Shown here: positions 1 through 8,402 of the stretch, in pieces | How the letters are laid out: every line of letters begins with the position of its first letter | Position numbering within the stretch: the stretch's first letter is position 1 | Assembly (NCBI GenBank): GCA_902788095.1 | Contig: CADAIT010000007.1 | Coordinates: 38,852-102,851, forward strand | DNA from: an uncultured Bacteroidia bacterium | GTDB lineage: Bacteria; Bacteroidota; Bacteroidia; Bacteroidales; UBA932 | DNA: 64,000 bases | Direction: 5' to 3' | Notes under the pieces: generated by a model | Databases searched by the model: none | Told to the model about the DNA's origin: nothing | Seen by the model: only the letters and a program-made list of their open reading frames with translations | Translations under genes and position numbers: made by a program

Positions 1-843
1 GGGTGTGGCCAGGGGCTTGAGGGTGATTGGGTGCTTCTTGATTTCATCGGGTCCGGAGCGGGCTACCTTGTACAGCCCCCAGAGGCCGTCTTTCTGCAGC
101 ATGAGTTTGTCGGTTTTGAGGGAGAATTCCACATCCTCCGCCGCAAAAGGAGAGATGATGGTGGCGTGCCCCTTGTAGCACATGCTACCCAGGCCAAATT
201 CATAGACCTGCCATTCCTGCTTTTCTTGTCCTTTTTTGGTCTTTGTCTGGCAGGTGATTGCGAAGGCCTTGCTCATGTGTTCGCCCATATAAATTTGCTC
301 GAACACGGGCTGGAGAATCCAGAAACCGGACGTGGGCTGGGGGTCTCTCTTGTGGTTGAAGACATAGGCGTTGTGCCAGATGCCCTTCTTGCCCGTCTTG
401 GGATCCCGGAGGACAACGCAGGTATGGTCGTCGTCGCTGTAATACTCTGTCTTGAAAGATATTTGGCCGCCGAAGGATTCGTTCCGGTAGTAGTTGTTAT
501 CTCCATGGCTGTGGTCCATGGCACTGGTAATGAGGCTGGAGATAGCGCTGCCTAGAACGGCGGCGCCGGCTCCTATGGTCGCGCCTGTCACCGTAGAGGA
601 AATGGACGAGGAGGAACTACTGCTGGATCCGGATCCGTTACTCCGGTAATAGGGGCACCAGTTTTCATGCTGCCAGGGATAGGTAATATTGCCCATGGTG
701 ATGCCGCAGTGCGGACAATGCTTTTTTCTCTGGGTGGGATTGGCCGTCGTCTGTCCAACCGCCTCTCCATGGCCAAGTCCGGCCTGGGCAAAAATGCTCA
801 CAGTGGTTAGCAGAGCAAAAAAAGAAACAAGAATTCTTTTCAT
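1..843 (-). CDS. Secreted protein with a zinc-ribbon-like CxxC start, 3' end beyond the window
   Basis: An open frame runs 281 codons from the ATG at 843 to the window edge with no stop, so the gene is partial. It starts with a signal peptide (MKRILVSFFALL...SIFAQA). Mature residues then include CPHCGI and, about 15 residues later, CPYY, which resembles a small zinc-binding pair. A serine run and a glycine-zipper-like stretch (TGATIGAGAAVLGSAI) follow, then a soluble-looking region rich in aromatic and charged residues (EYYSDDDHTCVVLRDPKTG). I do not recognise the family. A TACCTTTG box lies 17 nt upstream of the start. Export is well supported; function is unknown. Confidence 0.75.
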   Translation of the reverse strand, partial: MKRILVSFFALLTTVSIFAQAGLGHGEAVGQTTANPTQRKKHCPHCGITMGNITYPWQHENWCPYYRSNGSGSSSSSSSSISSTVTGATIGAGAAVLGSAISSLITSAMDHSHGDNNYYRNESFGGQISFKTEYYSDDDHTCVVLRDPKTGKKGIWHNAYVFNHKRDPQPTSGFWILQPVFEQIYMGEHMSKAFAITCQTKTKKGQEKQEWQVYEFGLGSMCYKGHATIISPFAAEDVEFSLKTDKLMLQKDGLWGLYKVARSGPDEIKKHPITLKPLATP

Positions 844-860
844 AGTCTTCGTGTTTTTCG

Positions 861-868
861 CAAAGGTA
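861..868 (-). promoter_or_regulatory. -7 promoter box for the partial secreted protein
   Basis: The minus strand reads TACCTTTG, matching the Bacteroidetes TAnnTTTG box, and sits 17 nt before the ATG at 843. Confidence 0.6.
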
Positions 869-944
869 AACCTTCTGGAAAACTCTTTTGTGGTGGAATC
901 CGCCACAGGGGCCTGATTTACAAGGTTTTTTCCGGAGGAAGCCG

Positions 945-952
945 TATCTTTG
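945..952 (+). promoter_or_regulatory. -7 promoter box before the broken propeller gene
   Basis: TATCTTTG lies 7 nt before the ATG at 960. This is close enough that the transcript would be almost leaderless. Confidence 0.55.
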
Positions 953-959
953 TAAAGGT

Positions 960-2427
960 ATGACATGCCTTGCCTTCATCATATCTCTGCTGCTTTGCAC
1001 CGCCGCATTTTCTGAACTACAGCGCGGCGGACGGGCTGCCGTCCAATACGGTTTACGCCATAGCGCAGGGGGCCGATGGTGCCCTATGGATAGGCACCCG
1101 GAACGGCCTGGCCCGATTTGACGGCATGCACTTCCAAAGCTGGAAGGAGTACGGCCGGGTGAATGCGCTTACGGTGGATAAGGCGGGCCGATTGTGGGTA
1201 GGGAGCACACAGGGGCTCCGGGTAAGAGATGATGGCATTGCCGGCAACATCCGCGCGCTGCACACGGACGCGAAGGGCTATGTTTGGGCCACCGTGGGCG
1301 ATACGCTGCTGCTGAAACTGTCCTACAAAGACGGTATCCGGGAGGAGGCCCGCTGCGCTTATGAGAAGCGGGATTCTGAAGGCGACTACCCCTACTATCA
1401 AATATATGAGGCGCAGGACGGAAAGCTTCGGATAGCCGGCCGCCTAGTCTCTAACCAGTATGTAGAAGACAAACAGAGCCCGCATATCACCCTCCCCTCA
1501 TGGGAAGGGGTGCTGTGCATCGGAAGCTACGCCGAAACCGGCGGAAAGCTCTACGCGTTTGAGGACCACACCTCCCTCCTTCATACCGTTAAGGCGGGTG
1601 CGACCATCTCCCTGGGCCGGCTTCCCATTGCCCACGCCCGGCTTTTGGCAGACCATAAAGGCCAGCTCTGGGCTGCAGGCTCCTACGGCGTGGGACCGGT
1701 CAATACGGAAAAACCGGAAGACACGCCCGTCTATCAAACGGCCTCCACAGAACTCTACTGCCTCTTCGAGGATCGCCAGGGGAACCTCTGGGTAGGCGGC
1801 GATAACGGCCTCTCGGTCCTCTGTCCTGCCCTGCAGCAGGTGCGAACACTATCGTCGGCCAACATCAAGGCCCTCCTGGAAGACCATACCGGCAAAATAT
1901 GGATGGGCCGGGCCGAAGACCGCGTTTCCAGCCTCTACGAAGACCGTAGCGGCACCGTGTACGTGGGCCTGTGGAACAACACCGGCTGGGAGGTCTGGAA
2001 GGACGGCCGCAAAGCATACAAGGACCGCCTTACCGGTCCGCTCCCCAAGGAGCAGATAGAGGCTCGTTCCCTGGACGGCGCAAACTGGATCTCGGACTTT
2101 CTGGAAGACGGAGAAGGCCGTTTCTGGGTGGTCACTTGGGAAGGTGTTGGCCTCAATGAATGGGATCGCTACGCCCGAAAGAGCCTTCCGCCCCGCTTGC
2201 TCAGCCCCTTCCGCTATCCCTCCCTGCAAACCGATACCAACATTTACCTGAGTTCCCGTCTGGGCAGCCGCCTCATCGAAGATGCCAAGGGAAACCTGGT
2301 CTATGCCACCACGCAGACCGGCAAGGACCTCCCTTCCTTGTACAAGGAGACCTCCGCCGGCGGCCTGGCCATGCAGTACCGCAACAACAACGTCATCCCC
2401 ACCGGCCTGGAGTTCCAGGAGGACTAA
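960..2427 (+). pseudogene. Truncated HTCS-type beta-propeller gene fused to an L-serine dehydratase tail
   Basis: The ATG at 960 opens a signal peptide (MTCLAFIISLLLCTAA), but that frame leaves the propeller frame near 1000-1015. The propeller (FLNYSAADGLPSNTVYAIAQ...) continues in the next frame, open to 2427, so one extra base or two missing bases is implied. The body contains two-component regulator propeller repeats (DGALWIGTRNGLARFDG, DRQGNLWVGGDNGLSVL). The expected Y_Y_Y domain, membrane segment, kinase and AraC domain are all missing. Instead the last 38 residues match the C-terminus of the L-serine dehydratase encoded at 23785-25029. The intact full-length HTCS of this window (19946-23788) shows what has been lost. 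I read it as a dead sensor gene. A sequencing error could explain the frameshift but not the tail. Confidence 0.75.
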
Positions 2428-2430
2428 TCC
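2313..2430 (+). repeat. Second copy of the 3' end of sdaA
   Basis: These 118 bases match the reverse complement of 23782-23899 with three differences, all at third codon positions within the shared reading frame. The match begins abruptly at GCAGACCGG and ends six bases past the first base of the stop (TAATCC). It is a partial duplication or gene-conversion tract of the serine dehydratase 3' end. Confidence 0.9.
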
Positions 2431-2439
2431 ATCCTTGTG

Positions 2440-2570
2440 TGGGCCCGAGTTTAAGGACGAGAGACCCATTTAAGGCCTTTCGTCCTTATTTTCGCCCGAA
2501 TTCAAGGATGACATGCCGGTTTTGGCCTCCTCGTCCTTAAAATCGGCCCAAAACAAGGACGAGAAGCCTA
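2440..2570. repeat. REP-like palindromic repeat array next to the RAYT transposase
   Basis: Alternating TAAGGACGA and TCGTCCTTA arms are separated by about 20-base spacers and by a GGGC/GCCC-containing linker, so the region can fold into two or three hairpins. The last unit (about 2530-2564) is shared, base for base, with the reverse complement of a segment inside aroB (about 50371-50405). It lies immediately downstream of the transposase stop, the usual position of REP elements relative to their RAYT. Confidence 0.85.
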
Positions 2571-3473
2571 TTTGGCGGAGAGGGGGAACAGGTCGTTGAC
2601 AACCCGGATCGGTAAGTTCATGCATCGGGCAATTTGGGCGTTGCCTGCATTGTAATCCCACTTCAGCGTTTTGGCCAATCGCATCTTGTTCTCGTTGGAT
2701 AACACCTTGGGGCCCTCAACATGATATGTATCCCTGCACAGGCGGAAGATAACGCTCCACAACTCTTTATCGTCCAGGAACAACTGTTCACCGTGTCGTT
2801 TGGCAATCTCCAGCTGGGACTCAACGTTCTTTAGGGTCCAGTAAACAAACTCCCGGGCATTTTCAAACAGGGATTCCACGCGCCGATAATCCGTAAAACT
2901 TGACGGCAAGGCCGCACCATTGAGGACACGGATTCTCGGGTCGATTTCCCCATCGCGCTCATGCTTGAACGCCCGGCGCTGGGTCAAAGTCATGGCAGCG
3001 GCCGATTCTCCCTTGGGCATCAGGTCCGGCAAGCCGTTAAAATACAGGTAGCCACTGCACCATTTATAACTGAAAAGATTCACATTCTGCCTGTCCACAA
3101 AGGGGTTTCGGATCACATAAACAATCTCGTCCCTGAGCTGTTTCAGGCTACTGATGGGAATCAACTGCGGCGTAGCAGCCATGACCACCCTTGCCCGCCC
3201 GTCTGTCCGGTGCAGTTTCAGGAGCCGATTCTGCAGGTCGTCATAAAATGCGGCGCAGTCCTCCCTTGCCCCCTCCAGAATGAAATGCAGGTGGTTTTCC
3301 ATGATGGAGAAAGCGAGGAGCGTGCAGCGGCCTCCATAGGTGGCCAGTGCAATGAAGTTGAGCATTTCATTGAGCTCCTCCTCTGTCCGGAACAGCAATT
3401 CGTCCTCAATTGGTTTGGTGCAAAGGTGATAATACTCTCCTCCTTCAAAAAACAGTTGTTCACAGCGATTCAT
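2568..3473 (-). CDS. REP-associated tyrosine transposase (RAYT, Y1/HUH family)
   Basis: A 301-residue protein of the IS200-like Y1 transposase superfamily. The HUH motif is visible as ENHLHFIL (H61 and H63) after a YYHLCTKP strand. It is followed by the family's typical LRDEIVYVIRNPF...YKWCSGYLYF helix region, where the nucleophilic tyrosine is expected. The C-terminus (KMRLAKTLKWDYNAGNAQIARCMNLPIRVV) looks like a helix-turn-helix that could read the repeat. RAYTs cut and rejoin single-stranded REP palindromes. Here palindromic arrays lie directly downstream (2440-2570) and upstream (3611-3795), which fits a REP/RAYT unit rather than an ordinary insertion sequence. A TATCTTG-like promoter (3502-3509, minus) is possible but weak. 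The gene appears intact. Confidence 0.85.
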   Translation of the reverse strand: MNRCEQLFFEGGEYYHLCTKPIEDELLFRTEEELNEMLNFIALATYGGRCTLLAFSIMENHLHFILEGAREDCAAFYDDLQNRLLKLHRTDGRARVVMAATPQLIPISSLKQLRDEIVYVIRNPFVDRQNVNLFSYKWCSGYLYFNGLPDLMPKGESAAAMTLTQRRAFKHERDGEIDPRIRVLNGAALPSSFTDYRRVESLFENAREFVYWTLKNVESQLEIAKRHGEQLFLDDKELWSVIFRLCRDTYHVEGPKVLSNENKMRLAKTLKWDYNAGNAQIARCMNLPIRVVNDLFPLSAK

Positions 3474-3610
3474 ACAATCAGGCAGGACGATTAATTGTCC
3501 CGCCGCAAGATAAGCCTAATTACTGGACTTCATCGTTAGAAACATGAATTATTTCAGAAATTTTTCTACCGATTCGTGTGAAACAACATCCTCATCCTTG
3601 TTTTAGGCCT

Positions 3611-3795
3611 ATTTTAAGGACGAGAAGGGCAAAACCGGCGTCTCGTCCTTGAAAACGGGCATTTTTGAGGACGAGGAGGGTTAAACCCGGGTGTCATCCT
3701 TGAAAACGGGCATTTTTGAGGACGAGGAGGGTAAAACCCGGGTGTCATCCTTGAAAACGGGCATTTTTGAGGACGAGGAGGGCGGTGAAACGGGG
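3611..3795. repeat. Tandem 51-bp REP-like units upstream of the RAYT
   Basis: Three full units and one partial unit follow head to tail (about 3611-3662, 3663-3713, 3714-3764, 3765-3795). Each holds an AAGGACGAG or GAGGACGAG arm, a short G/C-rich middle (GGGT-AAACCCGGG) and a TCGTCCTT or TCATCCTT arm, followed by GAAAACGGGCAT. The two inner units differ by very little, so their tandem expansion is recent. The stretch 3474-3610 between the transposase start and the array holds nothing else recognisable. Confidence 0.9.
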
Positions 3796-3803
3796 AAAAG
3801 GTG

Positions 3804-3811
3804 TATCTTTG
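3804..3811 (+). promoter_or_regulatory. -7 promoter box of queH
   Basis: TATCTTTG lies 7 nt before the ATG at 3819 and begins within ten bases of the end of the repeat array. No good TTG is seen at -33 because the repeat occupies that place. Confidence 0.55.
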
Positions 3812-3818
3812 CAGCGAG

Positions 3819-4391
3819 ATGAAGACACAGGTGCATATTGAGGTGCCGGGCGGGGCACAGCGGGTGCTGCTGCATGCGTGCTGCGCACCGTGTTCCGGCG
3901 CCATCGTGGAATGCCTCATGGAACGGGGCATACGCCCGGTCATCTTCTATTCCAATTCCAATATCTTTCCCCGCGAGGAATACGACCATCGACGCAACGA
4001 GTGCCTCCGTTACGCCCAAAAATGGAACGTCGAGATTGTGGACGACGTCTATGACCACGATGCCTGGCGGCTCTGCGCCAAGGGCCTGGAGAAGGAGCCG
4101 GAACGCGGAAAACGCTGCCTGGAATGTTTCAAGCAGCGTTTGCTTCGGGCGGCACAGTATGCCTCCGACAACGGATTCGACGTTCTTGCCACCACCCTGG
4201 CCAGTTCACGCTGGAAGGACCTCGAGCAGGTGAATGAAGCCGGCCGATGGGCCTGTGAACAAGTTTCCGGCGTTACCTGGTGGGCCCAAAACTGGCGCAA
4301 GGGCGGACTCCAGGAACGTCGGAATCAAATCATTAAAGAAGAGAACTTCTACAACCAGCTGTTCTGCGGCTGCGAGTTTTCCCGGTATTAG
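3819..4391 (+). CDS. queH: Epoxyqueuosine reductase QueH
   Basis: A 190-residue protein that reduces epoxyqueuosine to queuosine in tRNA, the last step of queuosine synthesis. It is the non-cobalamin, iron-sulfur alternative to QueG. Visible hallmarks are the N-terminal HACCAPCSG pair of cysteines, the RCLECFKQRL cysteine pair in the middle, and YNQLFCGCEFS at the C-terminus. Length fits the family (formerly DUF208). An in-frame GTG at 3801 would place the start inside the promoter box, so the ATG at 3819 is preferred. The gene ends by overlapping the stop of the convergent barrel gene (4388). Confidence 0.93.
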   Translation: MKTQVHIEVPGGAQRVLLHACCAPCSGAIVECLMERGIRPVIFYSNSNIFPREEYDHRRNECLRYAQKWNVEIVDDVYDHDAWRLCAKGLEKEPERGKRCLECFKQRLLRAAQYASDNGFDVLATTLASSRWKDLEQVNEAGRWACEQVSGVTWWAQNWRKGGLQERRNQIIKEENFYNQLFCGCEFSRY

Positions 4392-5059
4392 AAACTGACG
4401 CTGATACCGACCTTGATCTGGTGGCGTCCCCTCCCGTAACCCTCAGCCCTGCACATGTTGAGCAGGGTGTGCTCGTATCCTGCATTTAACTGGAAGTGGC
4501 TCACGCCGATGCCGATACCGCCACCCAGAAGGATGTTGAACGGATTGGCGTCGCCGTCTTTTCCATAGTGGTCAAAGGATTCTCCGGCACCGCGACGGAC
4601 GCCGGCGATGGAGAAATCGGCCGAAGCGGTGGAGCTGGCCATTGCGCCATACTGGAAGGTGGGACCGGCATAGACAAAGAAATTCGCGATGTCGCCGAGG
4701 TCGATGTTGAAATTGAAGTTGAGCGGGACGTTGATGTCCAGCTCGGTATAATGATAAGTAGCGGCCGCGGAAATCAAGTAGCCGTCATTGACGCCCTTGC
4801 CCCACTGTGCACCCTGGAAAAGCATATCGACATAGAGACCGGGGGTAAAGCCGAAGTACTCTCCCATGCGGACATTGTAACCGGCACCCACATAGAAACC
4901 GTTCAGGTGCTCGGGATTCCCGACCGCCTTGCCGTCGCTGCTATTATGGGTATGATCGATGGCGTGGAGATAACCGGCGCCTATCACCACCTGTGCGTAT
5001 GCCTGACTGCCGATGAGCAGCATGGCTGCGCCGAAAAGACTTGCAATAATTTTTTTCAT
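4388..5059 (-). CDS. Outer-membrane beta-barrel protein (PorT-like)
   Basis: A 223-residue protein with a clear signal peptide (MKKIIASLFGAAMLLIGSQAYAQ). It has alternating amphipathic strands rich in G, Y and F (VVIGAGYLHAID, FYVGAGYNVRMGEYFGFTPGLYVD) and ends in an aromatic residue (KVGISVSF), as expected of OM barrels. It is a paralogue of the next upstream gene (5085-5807), with the same order of motifs: a GYLxxxxxTH start, a FxPGxYxDMLFQ strand, and GYxHxLLN near the end. The two genes lie 25 bp apart and are probably co-transcribed. Function is unknown; such barrels are usually structural or porin-like. Confidence 0.8.
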   Translation of the reverse strand: MKKIIASLFGAAMLLIGSQAYAQVVIGAGYLHAIDHTHNSSDGKAVGNPEHLNGFYVGAGYNVRMGEYFGFTPGLYVDMLFQGAQWGKGVNDGYLISAAATYHYTELDINVPLNFNFNIDLGDIANFFVYAGPTFQYGAMASSTASADFSIAGVRRGAGESFDHYGKDGDANPFNILLGGGIGIGVSHFQLNAGYEHTLLNMCRAEGYGRGRHQIKVGISVSF

Positions 5060-5084
5060 TTTTCAGAGATTTTTAAGCGGACGC

Positions 5085-5807
5085 TTAGTCCTGTCCGATG
5101 AGAAAGTTGAGGCCGACCTTGAACTGGGAACGGCCGGTGCGTTCTCCGTCGATGCGGGAAACGTTGAGCAGGCTGTGGTCATACCCCGCCATGATGCGGA
5201 TGTCGCCCAGCTGCACACCGACGCCGCCGCCGGCATACATGTTGAACGGACGCATGTCCGGGTTCTCGCCCCACAGGTGGTCATACTTGTAGGTGTTGCC
5301 GGAAGTGGAGTAGAAGATGCGCGCACCTGCGGGGGTGGCGATGGCTCCCGTAGGAGCGGTAAAGCCTTCCCGGTATGTAGTGCGGGCCAAGGGGGCGAAC
5401 TGTGCCACCACGCCGCCATAGACAAAAATTCTCACATTGTCGTTGATTTCAAAGTCGTATGTGAGGTTTACCGGGATATTGAAAGCGAGTTCGCGGTAAA
5501 GACCGTTTTTGAAGGTGAACCCGCCCAAGAATCTGTTCTGGTAGTACGCCGGCTGCTCGCTGTAAAGTTCCTCCTGGAACAACATGTCCAGATAAAAACC
5601 GGGAGCGATTCCGAAGTCTCCGGCCAATTTGATATTGAAGGTGCCGCCCAGGTAAAAGCCGTGCATGGTTTCCCGGAAGGGCTTGGTATCGGGTTTGTCG
5701 TAATGGGTGATTTCCGTAGAATTGAGATATCCCACGCCGATATGGAACTGCGCATGGGCCTGAATGCCAACTAAAAGGGCAGCGACAAGAATTAATACCT
5801 TTTTCAT
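5085..5807 (-). CDS. Outer-membrane beta-barrel protein (PorT-like), paralogue of the next gene
   Basis: A 240-residue protein with signal peptide MKKVLILVAALLVGIQAHAQ, followed by FHIGVGYLNSTEITHY and barrel strands such as GIAPGFYLDMLFQEELY and GYDHSLLNVSRIDG. It is the first gene of a two-gene unit with the shorter paralogue at 4388-5059. The small barrel at 53379-53978 carries the same GYDHxLLN signature, so the family has at least three members here. A TACATTTG box and a palindrome lie upstream. No ligand can be inferred. Confidence 0.8.
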   Translation of the reverse strand: MKKVLILVAALLVGIQAHAQFHIGVGYLNSTEITHYDKPDTKPFRETMHGFYLGGTFNIKLAGDFGIAPGFYLDMLFQEELYSEQPAYYQNRFLGGFTFKNGLYRELAFNIPVNLTYDFEINDNVRIFVYGGVVAQFAPLARTTYREGFTAPTGAIATPAGARIFYSTSGNTYKYDHLWGENPDMRPFNMYAGGGVGVQLGDIRIMAGYDHSLLNVSRIDGERTGRSQFKVGLNFLIGQD

Positions 5808-5838
5808 CTTTCTATTCGCGTTATAAATTATGCAACCT

Positions 5839-5860
5839 AAGTTTCGCGCCTGCGAAAGTT
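5839..5860. promoter_or_regulatory. Palindrome just downstream of the barrel-gene promoter
   Basis: The inverted repeat AAGTTTCGC...GCGAAAGTT (one mismatch) lies between the minus-strand -7 box and the start codon at 5807, near the expected transcription start. The same palindrome occurs twice around 51.0-51.3 kb, so it may be an operator or a repeat end. Confidence 0.45.
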
Positions 5861-5868
5861 AAATTATA

Positions 5869-5876
5869 CAAATGTA
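5869..5876 (-). promoter_or_regulatory. -7 promoter box of the paired barrel genes
   Basis: The minus strand reads TACATTTG, matching TAnnTTTG, about 60 nt before the start codon at 5807. Confidence 0.5.
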
Positions 5877-5941
5877 GCGTTTTTTTCGAAATCTTGTCGA
5901 TTTATCGGTGAGAAATCCGGCAAAATCCCCATTTTTAGGGA

Positions 5942-5972
5942 TTGATTCATTGCCGGTTCCGCCGTATCTTTG
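5942..5972 (+). promoter_or_regulatory. Promoter of feoAB
   Basis: TTG at 5942-5944, a 20-bp spacer and TATCTTTG at 5965-5972 make a full Bacteroidetes-type promoter, leaving a 29-nt leader-side gap before the ATG at 6002. Confidence 0.65.
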
Positions 5973-6001
5973 CGCCCAGCGCAAAAGCAAAACCGACTAC
6001 T

Positions 6002-8398
6002 ATGATACTTTCAGATTTGCAGACTGGCGAACACGCCGTGATTGTTCGGGTGAATGGTCATGGAAGCTTCCGTAAACGCCTGATAGAGATGGGATTCATC
6101 CAGGGAAAAGAAGTCCGGGTGGTTCTTAACGCCCCCCTCAAGGACCCCATCGAATACGAGATTATCGGCTATAAGGTTTCCCTTCGCCGGGAAGAGGCCC
6201 GGCAGATTGAGGTGGTGGCGGACACGGAGGCCCGCGAAGCCCTCAAGACCGACGAGCACCTGCAGGCCCTGCCCGGAGACTTGGAAGAAAAAGAGCGGCT
6301 GGACCGCGCCCTGGCCCATGTGGCCGAAGAGCGGCACCATAATATCCGCGTGGCGCTGGTGGGCAACCCCAACTGCGGCAAAACCTCCCTGTTCAACATG
6401 GCCTCCGGCAGCCACGAACACGTGGGCAACTACTCCGGCGTCACCGTGGACGCCAAAGAGGGCCATTTCCGCTTCAAAGGCTACGACATCACCCTGGTGG
6501 ACCTTCCGGGCACCTATTCGCTGAGCGCCTATTCCCCCGAAGAACTCTACGTCCGCAAAAACCTCCTGGAGGCCATGCCGGATGTGGTCATCAATGTGGT
6601 GGACGCCTCCAACATCGAACGCAACCTGTACCTGACCACCCAGCTTATCGACATGAACCTGCGCACCGTGATGGCGCTGAACATGTACGACGAACTCAAG
6701 CACAAGGGCGACAAACTGGATACCCGGCAGCTGGGATACCTCCTGGGCATGCCCGTTTGCCCCACGGTCAGCCGTGACGGGCAAGGCATCCCGGAGCTCT
6801 TCGACACGGTCATCAAAATTTACGAGCAGTCGGCCCCCAAGCTGGCCCGCCATATCCATATCAACCACGGCGCGGAGCTGGAGAAGAGCATCAAACGCCT
6901 GCAGACGATTCTGTACGGCAACGAGAACCTGCGCTCGCGCTTCTCAACGCGCTACCTGGCCATCAAGTACCTGGAAATGGACAAGGACGTGGAAAACACG
7001 CTGGCCGATATTCCGGAGCGCAAGGCGATGCAGCAGGCCCGCGCAGAGGAAGAGACACGCATCCGGGGGCTGTTGGGAACAAACGTGGAAAGCGCCATTG
7101 TGGATGCCAAATACGCCTTCATCCAGGGCGCCCTGGCGGAAACCTACGAGAAATACCAGGCAGAACGCCCGCGACGCACCATCACGGACCGGATAGACGC
7201 CCTGGTCACCAACCAGTGGGCGGCGTTCCCCATCTTCGTGCTGCTGCTGTGGTTCATCTTCTGGGCCACCTTCACCATCGGCCAGTATCCCATGGACTGG
7301 ATCGATGCCGGCGTGGCGTGGCTGGGCGAAAAAGTGGGCGGTCTCATGCACGACGGCTGGGTGAAAGACCTGGTGGTGGATGGCATCATTGCCGGCGTGG
7401 GCAGCGTGCTGGTGTTCCTGCCCAACATCATGATTCTCTACTTCTTCATTTCCATCATGGAAGACAGCGGTTACATGGCCCGCGCGGCGTTCATCGTGGA
7501 TAAACTGATGCACCGGATAGGCCTGCACGGCAAGAGCTTCATCCCCATGGTGATGGGCTTCGGCTGCAATGTGCCCGCCATCATGGCCACGCGCAGCATC
7601 GAGAGCCGCAAGAGCCGTCTGGTCACCATCGCCATCATTCCGTTCATGTCCTGCGCCGGACGCCTGCCCATCTTCGTGCTTTTTGCCGGCGCTTTCTTCC
7701 CGGGGAACCCCGCCACGGCCCTGCTGGGCATCTACCTGCTGGGCATCGTGCTTGCCATCCTGAGCGCCCTGGTACTGAGCAAGTTCGTCAAGGACGACGA
7801 CCTCCCGTTCGTGATGGAACTGCCGCCCTACCGCATCCCTACCGCCAAGGCCATCTGGCGCCACACCTGGGAAAAAGGCAGGCAGTATCTGGAGAAAATG
7901 GCCACCACCATCCTCATTTTCTCGGTGGCCATCTGGTTCCTGGGATACTTCCCGCGCCATGAGGACGCCTCCACGGCCTATCAGCAGGAACATTCCTACA
8001 TCGGCATGTTGGGCAAGGCTATCGAGCCTATTAACGAACCGCTGGGATTCAACTGGAAGATGGACGTGGGGCTGCTGGCCGGCGTTGGCGCCAAGGAACT
8101 GGTTATCAGCACTATGGGCGTCATGTATGCCCAGGACGGGGAAGAATATGAGGGCTTGGGGAACGAGGACGACACCCAGCTGCAGGCAGCCCTGAAAGCC
8201 ACCGTGCCCACGGCGGCGGCGCTTGCCTTCATGGTGTTCGTGCTGCTCTACTTCCCCTGCATCGCAACGTTCGTCGCCTCCAAAAACGAAACCGGCAAGT
8301 GGAGCTGGGCCATTCTCCTGGCGCTCTACACCATTGCCGTAGCCTGGGTCTGCGCCTTTGCCGCCTACCGCATCGGCCTGCTCGTCTGGCCGGTGTAG
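6002..8398 (+). CDS. feoB: FeoA-FeoB fusion ferrous iron transporter
   Basis: A 798-residue inner-membrane ferrous iron importer. Residues 1-75 are a FeoA SH3-like domain (MILSDLQTGEHAVIVRVNGHG). The G domain begins near residue 115 with Walker A GNPNCGKTS, then VDLPGTYSLSAYSPEE (G3) and NMYD (G4). The membrane part carries FeoB gate and core signatures such as MGFGCNVPAIMATR and PFMSCAGRLPIF, and ends in a hydrophobic helix. FeoA/FeoB fusion is common in Bacteroidetes. An in-frame ATG at 5942 lies upstream of the -7 box, so 6002, at the start of the FeoA homology, is preferred. No iron-regulator site was recognised. Confidence 0.95.
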   Translation: MILSDLQTGEHAVIVRVNGHGSFRKRLIEMGFIQGKEVRVVLNAPLKDPIEYEIIGYKVSLRREEARQIEVVADTEAREALKTDEHLQALPGDLEEKERLDRALAHVAEERHHNIRVALVGNPNCGKTSLFNMASGSHEHVGNYSGVTVDAKEGHFRFKGYDITLVDLPGTYSLSAYSPEELYVRKNLLEAMPDVVINVVDASNIERNLYLTTQLIDMNLRTVMALNMYDELKHKGDKLDTRQLGYLLGMPVCPTVSRDGQGIPELFDTVIKIYEQSAPKLARHIHINHGAELEKSIKRLQTILYGNENLRSRFSTRYLAIKYLEMDKDVENTLADIPERKAMQQARAEEETRIRGLLGTNVESAIVDAKYAFIQGALAETYEKYQAERPRRTITDRIDALVTNQWAAFPIFVLLLWFIFWATFTIGQYPMDWIDAGVAWLGEKVGGLMHDGWVKDLVVDGIIAGVGSVLVFLPNIMILYFFISIMEDSGYMARAAFIVDKLMHRIGLHGKSFIPMVMGFGCNVPAIMATRSIESRKSRLVTIAIIPFMSCAGRLPIFVLFAGAFFPGNPATALLGIYLLGIVLAILSALVLSKFVKDDDLPFVMELPPYRIPTAKAIWRHTWEKGRQYLEKMATTILIFSVAIWFLGYFPRHEDASTAYQQEHSYIGMLGKAIEPINEPLGFNWKMDVGLLAGVGAKELVISTMGVMYAQDGEEYEGLGNEDDTQLQAALKATVPTAAALAFMVFVLLYFPCIATFVASKNETGKWSWAILLALYTIAVAWVCAFAAYRIGLLVWPV

Positions 8399-8402
8399 TT
8401 GC

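Noticed and set aside
3611-3795. Possible CRISPR array
   Set aside because: Units are contiguous 51-bp tandem repeats with no unique spacers and no cas genes nearby; they match the RAYT-linked palindromes.
4388-5807. Recent tandem duplication of a barrel gene
   Set aside because: The two proteins share motifs but differ throughout in sequence and length, so they are old paralogues.
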